This document shows positions 46,801 to 57,208 of a stretch of DNA of 64,000 nucleotides, in pieces (positions within the stretch are counted from its first letter, which is position 1; every line of letters starts with the position of its first letter). The notes under the pieces were generated by a model. The model was not told the DNA's origin and ran no database searches. It saw only the letters and a program-made list of their open reading frames with translations. The position numbers were made by a program, and so were the translations under genes. Location: the NCBI GenBank assembly GCA_958298945.1, contig OY282607.1, positions 75,322,868 to 75,386,867 on the forward strand. The letters are read 5' to 3'. This DNA comes from Atherix ibis (Eukaryota > Arthropoda > Insecta > Diptera > Athericidae).

Positions 46801-49800
46801 TTAGAAAATCCGAGAAATTGCGCTCGTAGTGTCGGTACTTACGATTTTTTTTGTAAGTATCATTATCGACAGGAAAGCTGTCAAAATTACAGCTCGATCC
46901 ATAGCGTAGGTCATTTTCTATCGTCGATTAAAGTTAACGACATTTATTTGTGCATAACAATGGAAAAAAGCGAGTTTAGGGCTGTCATCAAACATGTCCA
47001 TTTGAAAGGCTTAAGCTCGAAAGAAATCAAAGCCGAGTTGGATGCAGTTCATGGCACATCTGCACCTGTGTTTGCGACGGTTTACAATTGGGTGAATGAA
47101 TTTAAACGAGGCCGTTCATCCACAAAAGATGAACATCGTTCAGGACGCCCAGTTGAGGTGTCTACTCCTGAAATCATCGACAAAATCCACGATCTGATTT
47201 TGAACGATCGGCGAATTAAAGTGCGCGAATTAGTTGAGGCCACGGGCATATCACAAGCTACAGTCGCTTCAATTTTGCATGAAAAATTGTCTGTGAAAAA
47301 AATTTCGGCAAGATGGGTGCCTCGCTTGCTCTCAGAGGAGAATAAGCGCAATCGTGTAGTGGACTCTGAGGCTATGTTGGCACGCTTTCATCGCAATCCT
47401 GCCGAATTCCTTCGTCGATATGTCACTGTGGACGAAACCTGGATACACTACTACACTCCAGAAACGAAGAGACAGTCATCACAGTGGATTTTCAAGGGTG
47501 AACTGGCTCCGAAAAAGGCAAAAACTGTGCCATCGGAAAAACAATAACAGGAGCGTATTACGCTCCGAAGAAGGCAAAAAAAAAGGAAAAACAATAACAG
47601 GAGCGTATTACGCGTCGTTATTGCAACGGTTGAGCGAGGAAATCAAAGAGAAACGCCCCCATCTGAAGAAGAAAAAAATCCTCTTGCATCAGGACTATGC
47701 GCGTGTGCACACTTGCGCTGCTTCCATGGCCAAAATTGTGGAATTGAGAATGGAATTGTTGCAGCATCCCGCTTATTCACCAGATTTGGCCCCGAGTGAC
47801 TATTTTCTTTTCCCCAATCTGAAGAATTTGCTTGGCGGACGACGGTTCACTTCCAACGAGGACGTCATATCTCAAACGGATGAGTATTTTGCAGAACTTC
47901 CGAAATCCTATTTTTTGGACGGGATAAACATTTTGGAAAAACGGTTGGAAAAGTGTATAGAGCTAAAAGGAGATTATGTTGAAAAATAAAATTATTTTTT
48001 TTTTAAAAACAGTTTGTTTCCATCTTTTTCTAAGGACTTATTGAATGACCCTCGTAATATAATGACATAAATAGTTTTTTCTATAAAGTTGATAAGATTA
48101 ATTCCATTTTTACTAATATCATATATCTTTTAAACATAAATTCATATGTTAACAATTATCACATTTGTTGTGTCTTATTAAATTAATGTTTTTCTATTTT
48201 TTTTTTTTAGATAAAAGCTATTTACGAGTAAGAAAAATTCTATTCTAAAAAAAAATTTTTAATTAAAGCAAATAAAAAATATAAGCAAAATAAAGAATAA
48301 TTACACAGCTACCTTAAACTAAATTTGATGAAATTATTATATTTATGTAGAAATCCGTAAAATTCGAAGACTTTTACTGCTCGTGTTTTTTAATATAGAA
48401 TATATTGTTGAGTTGAGGTGTACAATAAAGTATTAAAAGATTCTGAACTAAATTTAATTTTGTTTGGGTAACAAATGACTAGAACTGAAATAACAATAAT
48501 TTAAAAAAAAATTCTTCTTTTGAAAAGAGTGGAGAATATATTGAAATTTTACTCAATAATATAAATAAACTAAAACTAATTAATGAAGTACGAATTACTA
48601 CCTCGTTTGAAACAATCGAATTTTTGTTATTTGATTTGAGATTATTAAACAATTAATTCAAGATAATTTTTATGTTACTTAGCACATTTTGATAAATTTA
48701 ATGCTAATTGTTAGATTACCAATAAATTAATTTAATTTTGACTTCATACGAAAAATAAAAATGAAAATGTTATTGTATTTGAAATAAGCTAGTAAGATTT
48801 TAAATACACAAATTATATGTTAGCATTTGAAATGTTTAAAAATATAAAAAAATAAATAATACTATGAGTAGAAAGAAATATTTTGCCCTGATTAATATTT
48901 TTTTTTAAATATTTAAATTTATAGAGAAAGTATTTATATCATCTAATTAATCAATTCAAACTACCAATATAATTAAATTAATTTGCTCTAATTAACTAAT
49001 TATTTTGAGGATTTTATTATTAGAAATTGTATCGAGAAAAAAATTAATCGATATTTAAAAAATGTTTAAATAAAGTTGAGAATCATTTGAGAATTAAAAA
49101 ATAAACGAACGAAGCATTCATGAGCATCATTTTTTTTTTGTGAAAATATAATATTAATATTAAAGAAATAATTTTTTTTATATATTTAGAGTAATATAGT
49201 TAAAAGCAAATAATACGATTAAAACAACCTATTATGATTTTCTCGATTTGTTGCTCCAGACGTCGGTCATCGTCAATTGCTTCCGGTGTTGGTTTCGGTG
49301 CTCCAGGAAATACAATTATTATGATACTCATATTATCACGACTACCCTATTAGTTGATGATTTTTGCATATTCGTAGTTGATTAAAATAAGAACAAGAAA
49401 AAAAAGAATTAGAAATCAAAAAATCTCTTATTTTTTTTATTTTGCTTACCTTATGCAAACACGTATCAATAACATGATTAGAAATGTTCTCCAAATTGTT
49501 TGTTATTTTAAGCCTCGAATGAATAAAACTACATACGTCTTCATTAGTCATCACATCCCATATACCATCACAGGCAAGAACTAAAAATTCATCATCTTCT
49601 TGACGATTTTGACAAAATATTTCTGGCTCAGGTGACACAAGCTGCTCGCATTGTCCTTTCTCTTTGACATTTTTAAAATCGTAATCGCCGAGTGCTCGGG
49701 ACACGGCTAAACTACCATTTACCCTTTGTATCATGACGTTTCCACCAGCACGACAAATACGCTCTTTTTCTTCAGGTAACACGGGCTTATGATCTTGAGT

Positions 49801-50262
49801 TGCAAATATCGGTCTTCCATTTCTACACAGTACAGCTCTGGAATCACCACAATTCGCTATGTAAATACATTCTTGTGATATGAACGCGCAGACAGCTGTT
49901 GTCCCGCCACATTTTTCAGCATCCGCATTCAATTCAGGCAGCTCTCGCATAGTTTCATCCAAACGTAAAAACCCCGTACGTATCCCCTTAACATACTGAC
50001 CGCCCTTAAATTCATCCGTTTCAACAATACATTCGAGTAAATGTTTGGCGCAATGCTCTGATACTTTACAGCCAGCATGACCATCAAAAACGGCAAAAAA
50101 ACTCCAGTCATCTAGTGCATCGCAGAGACCAGTGCGGGCATAGTGGGCATCCTCCATTTCGCAGCGCCAGCCCTGCATCGAACTGACACCATATTGGAGC
50201 CCATTGCCTTCGCCGTGTTCATTGTTTTTAACTGTTTTCGGTTTATCTAATAAAGCTCCCAT
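31871..50262 (-). CDS. alph: PP2C-family serine/threonine phosphatase (alphabet, PPM1A/B type)
   Basis: Four coding exons joined on the minus strand: 50262-49450, 49346-49229, 33053-32951 and 31964-31871 (813+118+103+94 bp, phases 0, 1 and 2 consistent), giving 375 residues with stop TAA at 31871-31873. Family knowledge: a metal-dependent phosphatase of the PPM1A/PPM1B type; Drosophila alph negatively regulates Ras/MAPK signalling. Metal-site residues sit at canonical positions: R33, E37 and D38 in [11 protein letters not shown]60 and G61 in VFDGHAG, D232 in CDGIWD and D275 in GSRDNMS. The N-terminal MG start suggests myristoylation. The last two exons encode the C-terminal helical part ending [18 protein letters not shown], which matches the family motif LPPGGEL. 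They are reached across an intron of about 16 kb. The first coding exon is preceded by a good 3' splice site (exon edge at 50412), so a non-coding first exon should lie upstream. I am very sure of the family and confident of the joins. Confidence 0.94.
42092..42128. repeat. 11-bp inverted repeat
   Basis: GAAAACATATA at 42092-42102 is exactly complementary to 42118-42128, with a 15-base loop. Confidence 0.8.
42290..42860. other. Less AT-rich block inside the alph intron, unassigned
   Basis: This stretch stands out by composition. It supports two overlapping minus-strand frames of about 100 codons (42,527-42,826 and 42,604-42,912). The translations (for example [17 protein letters not shown]) do not match a family I recognise. 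It is most likely the remnant of an unidentified repeat. Confidence 0.35.
45703..46047. mobile_element. 303-bp inserted repeat with 21-bp flanking duplication (copy 1)
   Basis: A 21-bp sequence beginning CTCTGCCAGG and ending CTATCTA stands at 45703-45723 and again, exactly, at 46027-46047. It encloses 303 bp (45724-46026) that starts TGATAAATTATC and ends GATTAACTGAAT. Almost the same sequence occurs in direct orientation at 51,072-51,395 without the flanking duplication. The duplication looks like a target-site duplication of unusual length. No terminal inverted repeat or poly(A) tail is visible, so its class is unknown. Confidence 0.85.
45964..45996. repeat. Perfect 12-bp hairpin inside copy 1
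   Basis: ATCGACATAACC and GGTTATGTCGAT flank a 5-base GCTGA loop. Copy 2 has unrelated sequence in place of the left arm. Confidence 0.85.
46082..46420. mobile_element. Possible small inverted-repeat element (about 340 bp)
   Basis: CCATACACAGG at 46082-46092 is the exact complement of 46410-46420. Looser symmetry continues inward (TGCCAACTTG on the left against TCAACTTGGTTGG on the right, complemented), and related CAACTTG and TGTGTATGG words recur inside. Both strands carry open frames of about 100 codons without a recognisable family. It may be a MITE-like element, but no clear target duplication is seen. Confidence 0.5.
46780..48054 (+). mobile_element. Mariner element with complete termini, inside the alph intron
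   Basis: The ends are inverted repeats beginning CGAGGGTC and continuing TTCAATAAGTCCTTAGAAAA, with TA on each side (46778-46779 and 48055-48056). It is 1,275 bp and inserted opposite to alph transcription. Its tips are those of the 6.44-7.70 kb element, so the two are related. Confidence 0.95.
46960..47989 (+). pseudogene. Mariner transposase with internal deletion and templated filler
   Basis: Opens at ATG 46960 ([17 protein letters not shown]) and reads well through the two helix-turn-helix motifs, WVPRLLSEE and the first catalytic block VTVDETW to 47,547. It resumes in another frame at [13 protein letters not shown] and runs to the stop at 47987-47989. About 30 residues (the usual KVMATVFWD...IDYL block) are gone. 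At the break a 29-bp segment beginning GGAAAAACAATAACAGG occurs twice (47535-47563 and 47585-47613). Between the two lies a copy of CTCCGAA(A/G)AAGGCA from 47,507. The second and third aspartates remain (HQDYARVH and APSDYF), although the usual asparagine after the second is tyrosine. Confidence 0.9.
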
Positions 50263-51071
50263 TTCTATTGTTCATACTGGATTCATAGGAAAAAGTACAA
50301 TTTATAAAATGTTTCTTTTTTTATGCAAACTTCTCCACTTGATTAATTTATTCTGCTACGTCTCTTTTCTTTTTTATTCTATTTTCTCAAACTTCAAAAC
50401 TGCTCAGATTTCCTAAAAAGAAAGAAAAATATAAAAATTAAGTACGTAAGCAAACAATGACAATTTATTCGTATCGAAAAAAAAAATTTTTTTAGTACAA
50501 ATTATTTGATTTTAAATTAAATAATTTAATTGAAAATTTATTGGAAAAGAACAAAGTACACATTTTCCTTGTTGATAATTGAAAAAAGTTTTTTTTTTAT
50601 TTTTCTCTTTTAATAGTAACATTTTTCTAGGTGTTTTATGCTTTGATTCTATTGCTTCCTCCATCTCCCTCTCTCTCTCTCTCTCTTTAAAAAATCCGAA
50701 ATTTTCATATATTATGTATTATGTATACACAAGAGTATATTTATGAACGCATTTCTGAGCTCATGTAAACAGTGCGTGAGCAAATTGATTATAATTTTCT
50801 TTATTTTCATTCGTTTTAAATGTAATTTAAAATTGTTGGAAAAAATTACAGAATTATAATTAAGTAAATAATCAGTCAACAGAAAGAAAGCAAGAAACCG
50901 AGAAGCTTTTGCTTTCATAAAAATTGTATTTTCCTTCGTCAAGTCAAAATGGTCATATATACAAGTACGTATGTATGTACACCATCGTAATAAATTATTA
51001 GCTTTTTCTTTACAACTGCAAATTTTTTTTTCAACATGAAAAAAAATTATATATAATTGAGATAAAAACAA

Positions 51072-51395
51072 TGATAAATTATCATCTTGCTCGTCATTCC
51101 AAATGAAAATTTTGAACTGTTTTTCATCTTTCGGAGACATTATTTTTTTCATTGATAATATTAAAAAGAAATAGTAATAATATAATTAAATTTTAAACTT
51201 GTAAATCGGACATTTATTTAACATGAAAATTTAACATTTGATGATATTCATCATCATTATTTCTATTGGGTATCTCGGTACCGCATCGTTCCCGAATGTT
51301 TTCGTTCCGTAATAATAGACTAGCTTAGCTCAAATCAGCTCACCGCTGAGGTTATGTCGATGACATTTATTTTATTTTTACCCGATTAACTCAAT
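51072..51395. repeat. Dispersed repeat, copy 2 (324 bp)
   Basis: Nearly identical to 45,724-46,026 and in the same orientation. It differs mainly where copy 1 has its hairpin: here about 33 bp beginning GTAATAATAGACTAGC replaces the left arm. On the minus strand both copies end with an ATG and 22 open codons starting [13 protein letters not shown]. Confidence 0.88.
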
Positions 51396-53339
51396 CTCCA
51401 CAAATATCGCAACTTTGCTATGCAGTAATTAATCAATTAGTCGACAATCAACAATTTTATTTTAAACTATTTATCTATACTTTTAAATAATCACTTTCCG
51501 CAAAAAGAAAAAAAATCAAGATAATATGGCGGCGGTTTCACCATAATTGGAATAAAAAGAAAACTTATTTAAATTGAAAACAAGAGATGAGTACATATAT
51601 TTAAGGGGGAAATAAAGTAAAAAAAAAAAAACAAATGCATTACTGATTCTTCAATACGACGGTAATTAATTTTCTGATGGAATCAACACAAAACTTTATG
51701 GAACTTTTCACAATTTGTTCATCTCGAATTCACGACAGCGAAAAACAACGATTTTACACTAAAAACTCGTTCATATTTCCACTAAACACAAAACATTTTT
51801 GCGTTCAAATTCTTTTTAGTAAATAAATGGCGGCGAAGTCGACTGAAAACTAAAATTTTCTCTCGCTCTTACATGAAGTGCTCGCATATGCATATATACT
51901 GGCCCATTCAGTTTATTGGTGATGTAGATGATTTCAGTACGCGAATGCGCGCTTGCTATTATTAGAATTACATATGACAACATCGATAGGTGACCAATCG
52001 TTACGAAAATGAATCCACTTCGAAATTTTTTCATTCAGATTGGCACTGCTAAAACTAAAAATTCAATCAGATTGGCTTTGTATTTTGTTGCAATTATTGC
52101 ATAAAAACCTTAAATATTATGCAAAACGGGGGCGGACTAATTCTTTCTGATAAAGTAAAATTCAGCGTATTTTTTGCTTCGAATTTCAATTTTTTGATAA
52201 CAGGGTGTTCGGACAGTTCTATTAACGTCACAAATGTTTAAATATTTTTTCGCATATGTTGATTATTAAAACATCTTAATTTAAATAAGAAATGATACTT
52301 TGTATCGTATATTTCTATATTTAGCCAACTTATTTTTATCAGTAATAAGCTTCTTACATTCACTATGAAACCGCCTTTATTTTAAATTAAAAGAATAATA
52401 AATTTAAGGCCTATTTTACACGAGCGAATCGGCAATTCGGTTATAAGCCTATTAATAAAACATATGTTTAAAATTTGAATCTTTTGTAGAATATTGGATG
52501 AATCCTGTTCATATATAGAATTAAAAAAAATCCTTTTTCAAATTATTAAATTATTTAAAACTTAACCGTTGTACACGGGGCCAACATCTGTATCAATACA
52601 AACCGATTGATCCAAAACGTATGAAATATGCTCTAAGGTAATGCAAAAAAAATATTTTATGTAATAAAATTTTTAATTCAATCTAAAAACATAATTATTA
52701 AAAAATGTTTAACATATAAAAAATTGAATTACATTTTAACCTAGAAATTATGGGAAAAAATATTACATATAATATTATCTTTTTTTTCGCTTTAATTTAT
52801 AGTGGTCAAATCTTTATATATAAAGATTTTTATGATAAAATACAATTTGCATCATATATTCATAATTTTCAATATTAAAATTTTAAACATTTGAACTAAA
52901 ATTTATTATTCAAACTATGCAGTTCGTTATTTACAATAACGACCGTTATTGACCTATTGAGAGAGTAATTGCTACATTTTATTTCGAAAGCAATTAAAAG
53001 AATTGTTTTTCTTAGTTCTTCTGCAATTTATGCTTAGATATAAATAAATCATACCATTCTTTATAGAAAAAAAGAAATAACTGTCTATTTTTGAAATATG
53101 TAGCCGTATTATTTATTCATTTACAAAATTTTTAGCGTACAATCACTACAATAGCAACGGTTGTTTGATGCTAGCTTTTAAGTCAAGATTAAATGCAGCA
53201 GTCTATAGTCAATCACGAAGAAGATAACTTGTTGAATTTTTTAATGCGTTGATTACATTGACAGCTAAGATATAACTTAGCAACATATTTTATTATCATG
53301 TACATGATATAGTATTTACCTTTCAAACAGTGAAACCCA

Positions 53340-53347
53340 TATAAAAG
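53340..53347 (+). promoter_or_regulatory. Candidate TATA box of IntS11
   Basis: TATAAAAG lies 67 bp before the IntS11 start codon, leaving room for initiation near 53,370 and a short leader. In DNA this AT-rich such a match is only suggestive. Confidence 0.4.
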
Positions 53348-53413
53348 ATTTGTTTAAAAATAAAGTGAATCAAAGTGTTTAAGTAATTTTTGTTGTTGTG
53401 GGGACATTCAGTT

Positions 53414-55317
53414 ATGCCTGACATTAGAATTACACCTCTTGGTGCTGGACAAGATGTTGGCCGGAGTTGCCTCCTCTTGTCAATGGGCGGCAAAAACATC
53501 ATGTTGGATTGTGGAATGCATATGGGATATAATGATGAGCGCCGGTTCCCAGACTTCTCCTATATAGTACCGGAGGGTCCAATAACAAGTCATATAGACT
53601 GTGTTATAATATCGCATTTCCATTTGGGTACTTTTCAACGTTCTTATTTGATGTTATTATTTACTAAAATAAATCGCTTACAGACCATTGCGGAGCCCTA
53701 CCTTATATGTCTGAAATGATTGGTTACAGTGGTCCAATATATATGACACATCCAACTAAAGCGATTGCTCCCATACTTCTGGAAGATATGAGGAAAGTTG
53801 CTGTGGAAAGAAAGGGAGAGTCTAATTTTTTTACAACGCAGATGATAAAAGACTGCATGAAAAAGGTAATCGCCGTCACCCTACATCAAAGTGTTATGGT
53901 TGATAGTGATTTGGAAATTAAAGCTTACTACGCCGGTCATGTACTTGGTGCAGCGATGTTCTGGATTCGTGTTGGGTCTCAATCGGTTGTGTATACTGGC
54001 GATTATAATATGACACCCGATAGGCATCTTGGAGCTGCTTGGATAGATAAATGTCGTCCAGATTTGTTAATATCGGAGAGTACGTACGCTACAACTATAC
54101 GAGATTCGAAACGATGTCGCGAACGTGATTTCTTAAAGAAAGTCCACGAATGCGTCGCAAAAGGTGGTAAAGTGTTAATTCCTGTATTCGCATTGGGCCG
54201 AGCACAAGAACTTTGTATTTTACTCGAAACTTATTGGGAAAGAATGAATTTAAAATATCCAATCTACTTCGCTGTAGGCCTCACAGAAAAGGCAAACACA
54301 TACTACAAAATGTTTATTACATGGACCAATCAGAAAATTCGCAAAACGTTTGTTCAAAGGAACATGTTCGATTTTAAACATATTAAACCATTTGATAAAG
54401 GCTTTATAGACAATCCTGGAGCTATGGTTGTGTTTGCAACACCAGGTATGTTACACGCTGGACTTTCGTTACAAATATTTAAGAAATGGGCGCCGCATGA
54501 AAACAATATGGTAATTATGCCTGGCTACTGCGTGCAAGGGACGGTTGGCCATAAAATACTTGGCGGTGCTAAAAAAGTAGAATTCGAAAATCGCCAAGTT
54601 GTTGATGTGAAGATGTCCGTAGAATACATGAGCTTCAGTGCTCATGCAGATGCAAAAGGCATAATGCAGCTAATTCAGTATTGTGAGCCAAAAAATGTAA
54701 TGTTGGTGCATGGCGAAGCAGAAAAAATGAAATTTTTGAAGACGAAGATCAAGCAAGAATTAGATGTGGAGTGCTATATGCCGGCAAATGGGGAAACGTG
54801 TACAATTACAACTCCCGTTAAGATTCCAGTTGACGCATCGTTGTCGTTGCTAAAATCAGAAGCGAAACGATACAACTCCTTACCGCCTGATCCCAAACGT
54901 AGACGTCTTATTCATGGTGTATTGGTGATGAAGGACAATCGGATATCATTGATGGAACTATCTGAAGTATGTAAAGAGGTTGGGATAAATCGACACATTT
55001 TGAGGTTTACATCAACAATCAAAATCGACGACCCTGAATCTAAATTAAGAACTAGCGAAAAACTTTATCATTTGTTACGTGATAAACTCGCTGACTGGAC
55101 TGTACAACTCCAAGAAACTGGGGTGATAGCAGTCGAAAGCGTCGAAATTAAAGTAGAAGAAGAAAATAAAGATAGAATAAAGACCACCGAGAGTACAGAA
55201 TCTAAACCTGAAGACGAAACCTCAGAGCAGAGATATAAAAATGTCCTAGTTTCATGGACAAATCAAGATGAGGATTTGGGTGCTTATATTTTGGGTCTTT
55301 TACAAAATATGGGATGA
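53414..55317 (+). CDS. IntS11: Integrator complex subunit 11 (RNA endonuclease)
   Basis: Two exons, 53414-53627 and 53684-55317, with a 56-bp intron that splits the aspartate codon of the metal motif; 615 residues. The start [19 protein letters not shown] is the family start. By family knowledge it is the catalytic subunit of Integrator, a metallo-beta-lactamase/beta-CASP nuclease paralogous to CPSF73 that cleaves snRNA precursors and nascent transcripts in the nucleus. The metal and catalytic motifs are all visible: HFHLDHCG (H68, H70, D72, H73), H157 in YAGHVLGA, D178 in TGDYNM, E203 in ISESTYA, and the beta-CASP histidines in [10 protein letters not shown] and LVHGEAEKM. The C-terminal region has a charged insert near residue 580 (KVEEENKDR). 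Length is close to the usual 600. It is not degraded in any way. Confidence 0.97.
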
Positions 55318-55396
55318 TATTCCATAAAGAAAATTTACTTTTCATCACCAAAATATTTTTCACTTTCTTATTAATGTAATTAAAAATTTTAATGTA

Positions 55397-55402
55397 AATA
55401 AA
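55397..55402 (+). terminator. Candidate poly(A) signal of IntS11
   Basis: AATAAA 80 bp after the IntS11 stop, followed by a T-rich stretch. Srp14 ends convergently about 270 bp further on. Confidence 0.55.
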
Positions 55403-55645
55403 CTAAATTTTTGTTATTTTTAAGAAAATTCTTCTTTTTTGGCGATTATTTTTGGTTGATATTTATTAACTTACCAAAATTTGTATTATAAGAAAAAAAA
55501 ACATCACTAAGACTCTTTTTTTTTATCAAATTCAATTCAATGACGTTGAACTATCTTATATATTGTTTATATAAAAAGTAAAATAAATTGCAAACAGCCA
55601 TTAAAATAACAATGTTCACTTATAAAAAAAATATGAAAAACAAAA

Positions 55646-55651
55646 TTTATT
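55646..55651 (-). terminator. Candidate poly(A) signal of Srp14
   Basis: AATAAA on the minus strand about 23 bp after the Srp14 stop codon. Confidence 0.5.
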
Positions 55652-55673
55652 TTTCGATTAGAAATGGAAAGTA

Positions 55674-56369
55674 TTATCCTTTGGCCGCTTTCGCTTTTGT
55701 TTTTACTTTCTTTAATCGTTTCAAACCGTCCATATTACTTTTCATAAATTGAGCATACATTGCCATCATTTTTGCAACGTCTTCTTGCTGAACAATTGTT
55801 GAAATCTACAAAGAGAAAAATTCCAAATCAATACGGAATAAAATATATCGCTTTTGGGTATTTTAATAGCACGAAAACCACCAAATTTAACAAGTATTTA
55901 AAAAGTAATGATTTAATAAAAATAATTTAATGGATAAAACAGGATTAGTTGTTGTAAATTTTAGCAAAAGTGATTAATTATTAATTATGGGCCTACCTTT
56001 TTGGATTTCATCTGAGCTCTAATTAGACACATATAAGTATCTGGTACAGGTAGTGGTGCTTTGCCCTCTCTAGGTTTCGGTTTATTATTTCCATCATCTA
56101 AAATTTATTCAAATCGTTGAAACTTTAATTAACTCCTTAATTTATTAATTTTTTTAGTAAACTACATACAACGTTTGAAGGTGATTGTTAATGATGATAG
56201 TTGCCTAGCCGCTGTAGCCAGCTTCTCTAATGATATAATAAACTAAACAATAAAAATATTGATAATTTGTTTATTAGCTATGTACTTTTCATTTATAATT
56301 GACGATTTACTATTAATAAACATTTTAAAAACGAAATTAACCTACAGAAGAGTTGTCCAACAACACCAT
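55674..56369 (-). CDS. Srp14: Signal recognition particle 14 kDa subunit
   Basis: Four small exons on the minus strand: 56369-56346, 56242-56170, 56097-55997 and 55805-55674 (24+73+101+132 bp), 109 residues. It was missed by frame length alone because the first exon is only eight codons (MVLLDNSS). The assembled protein has the SRP14 layout: MVLLDNSSF start, ITFKRYDG in the second beta strand, CLIRAQMKSKKISTIV and the basic end NMDGLKRLKKVKTKAKAAKG. By family knowledge it pairs with SRP9 on the Alu domain of SRP RNA and causes elongation arrest during ER targeting, in the cytosol. Splice phases agree at every join and the length is normal for insects. Its 5' end faces UTP25 across 840 bp. Confidence 0.93.
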
Positions 56370-57208
56370 GTTTCTAATATATTTCCGTTATGTTGTCTGC
56401 ACTGAGGAAACGTGTCAAAAGCCGATACACTGCTATATACATTCGAATTTAATTGTTTATTGAAAGTTTTAGTTTCTTTGAAAAATACAAATAAATTGTC
56501 AGTAAACGATTTTTTTATGTATATATAGCGACCAAATATTATTAAATATAATTTTTTTTTTTAAGGGATGATATATTTTAAATTTGAATTTATATATTAA
56601 ACTTCTTATAAATTCTGAATTAAATATTTCGTTAAACTATCCGCCCATTTGTAGGATAAATAGTGTATTTTATTTACGTCATAGCTTGTTAAAAAAAATT
56701 AAGCACGTAAAAACCACAACTACAATTAAAAAATTACAAGTATTTAACAATACGGTGTTTCGTGCTTGTGTGTACGTTCTTAAGAATGTATTTTCGAAAA
56801 AAATTTTTACAGAATTTTTGTGTAGAGGCCTATCCTGTTATTGTATAATTTAGGGTTTTTGTGTTTTTATTCGGTTTTGTAGCTTATTTGTTTTGTTCTT
56901 CAATTTGGCCGTTGTGTTTCAATAGAAAAGTTGTGAGTCGGCAAGTCTTGAGGTTATATATAAATACTCGTGTGAAAATGCCCTATAGTTAACACGGAAG
57001 TCAGGTGGGATAGTAAATTCTGAAAATACAACTTTTTGTAATATTTTCGTTCGAAATGTTATGTCAATTCTCTTAAAAGACATACGCACGTGCTTAGAAT
57101 TGTCAGATATGAAAACAAATTCGTGTACATCATTTGACTGCCATAAGTTCAATTCATGATTTCTTAATTACTTTATAGTTAAATTTATTATTAATATATA
57201 TATGTGAA
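56370..57208. other. Shared 5' flank of Srp14 and UTP25
   Basis: The two genes diverge from this 840-bp space, which should hold both promoters. I see no coding frame worth calling and no motif specific enough to name. Confidence 0.45.

Larger units (their letters stand above)
33054..49228 (-). other. alph: Giant intron of alph (about 16.2 kb)
   Basis: The donor after the ATAATAG codons (49229) and the acceptor before AAGAACTACAG (33053) match in phase and reconstitute a GAA codon. The intron is very AT-rich with long homopolymers, contains no other gene I can see, and hosts a mariner (46,780-48,054), a small 303-bp repeat and an inverted-repeat element. Four exact TACTCGTA/TACGAGTA octamers lie in it (39533, 42155, 44592, 48223). 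Confidence 0.85.
50263..53413. other. Region between alph and IntS11: 5' flank, probable alph non-coding exon and a repeat
   Basis: The two genes are divergently transcribed, so this 3.1-kb space should hold both promoters. The stretch 50263-50412 is probably alph 5' UTR, bounded upstream by a pyrimidine-rich 3' splice site. A CT microsatellite lies at about 50,664-50,688 and the second copy of the 303-bp repeat at 51,072-51,395. No other coding sequence is supported. Confidence 0.5.

Noticed and set aside
49342..49449. Extension of the first alph exon past 49,450 (codons [10 protein letters not shown] and onward)
   Set aside because: A GTAAGC donor stands exactly where the family sequence stops, and the family continues with GSRDNMS in the next exon.
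50712..51152. 146-codon minus-strand frame upstream of alph
   Set aside because: Only its first 22 codons are shared with the other repeat copy; the rest is AT-rich chance frame. Recorded as a repeat observation, not a gene.
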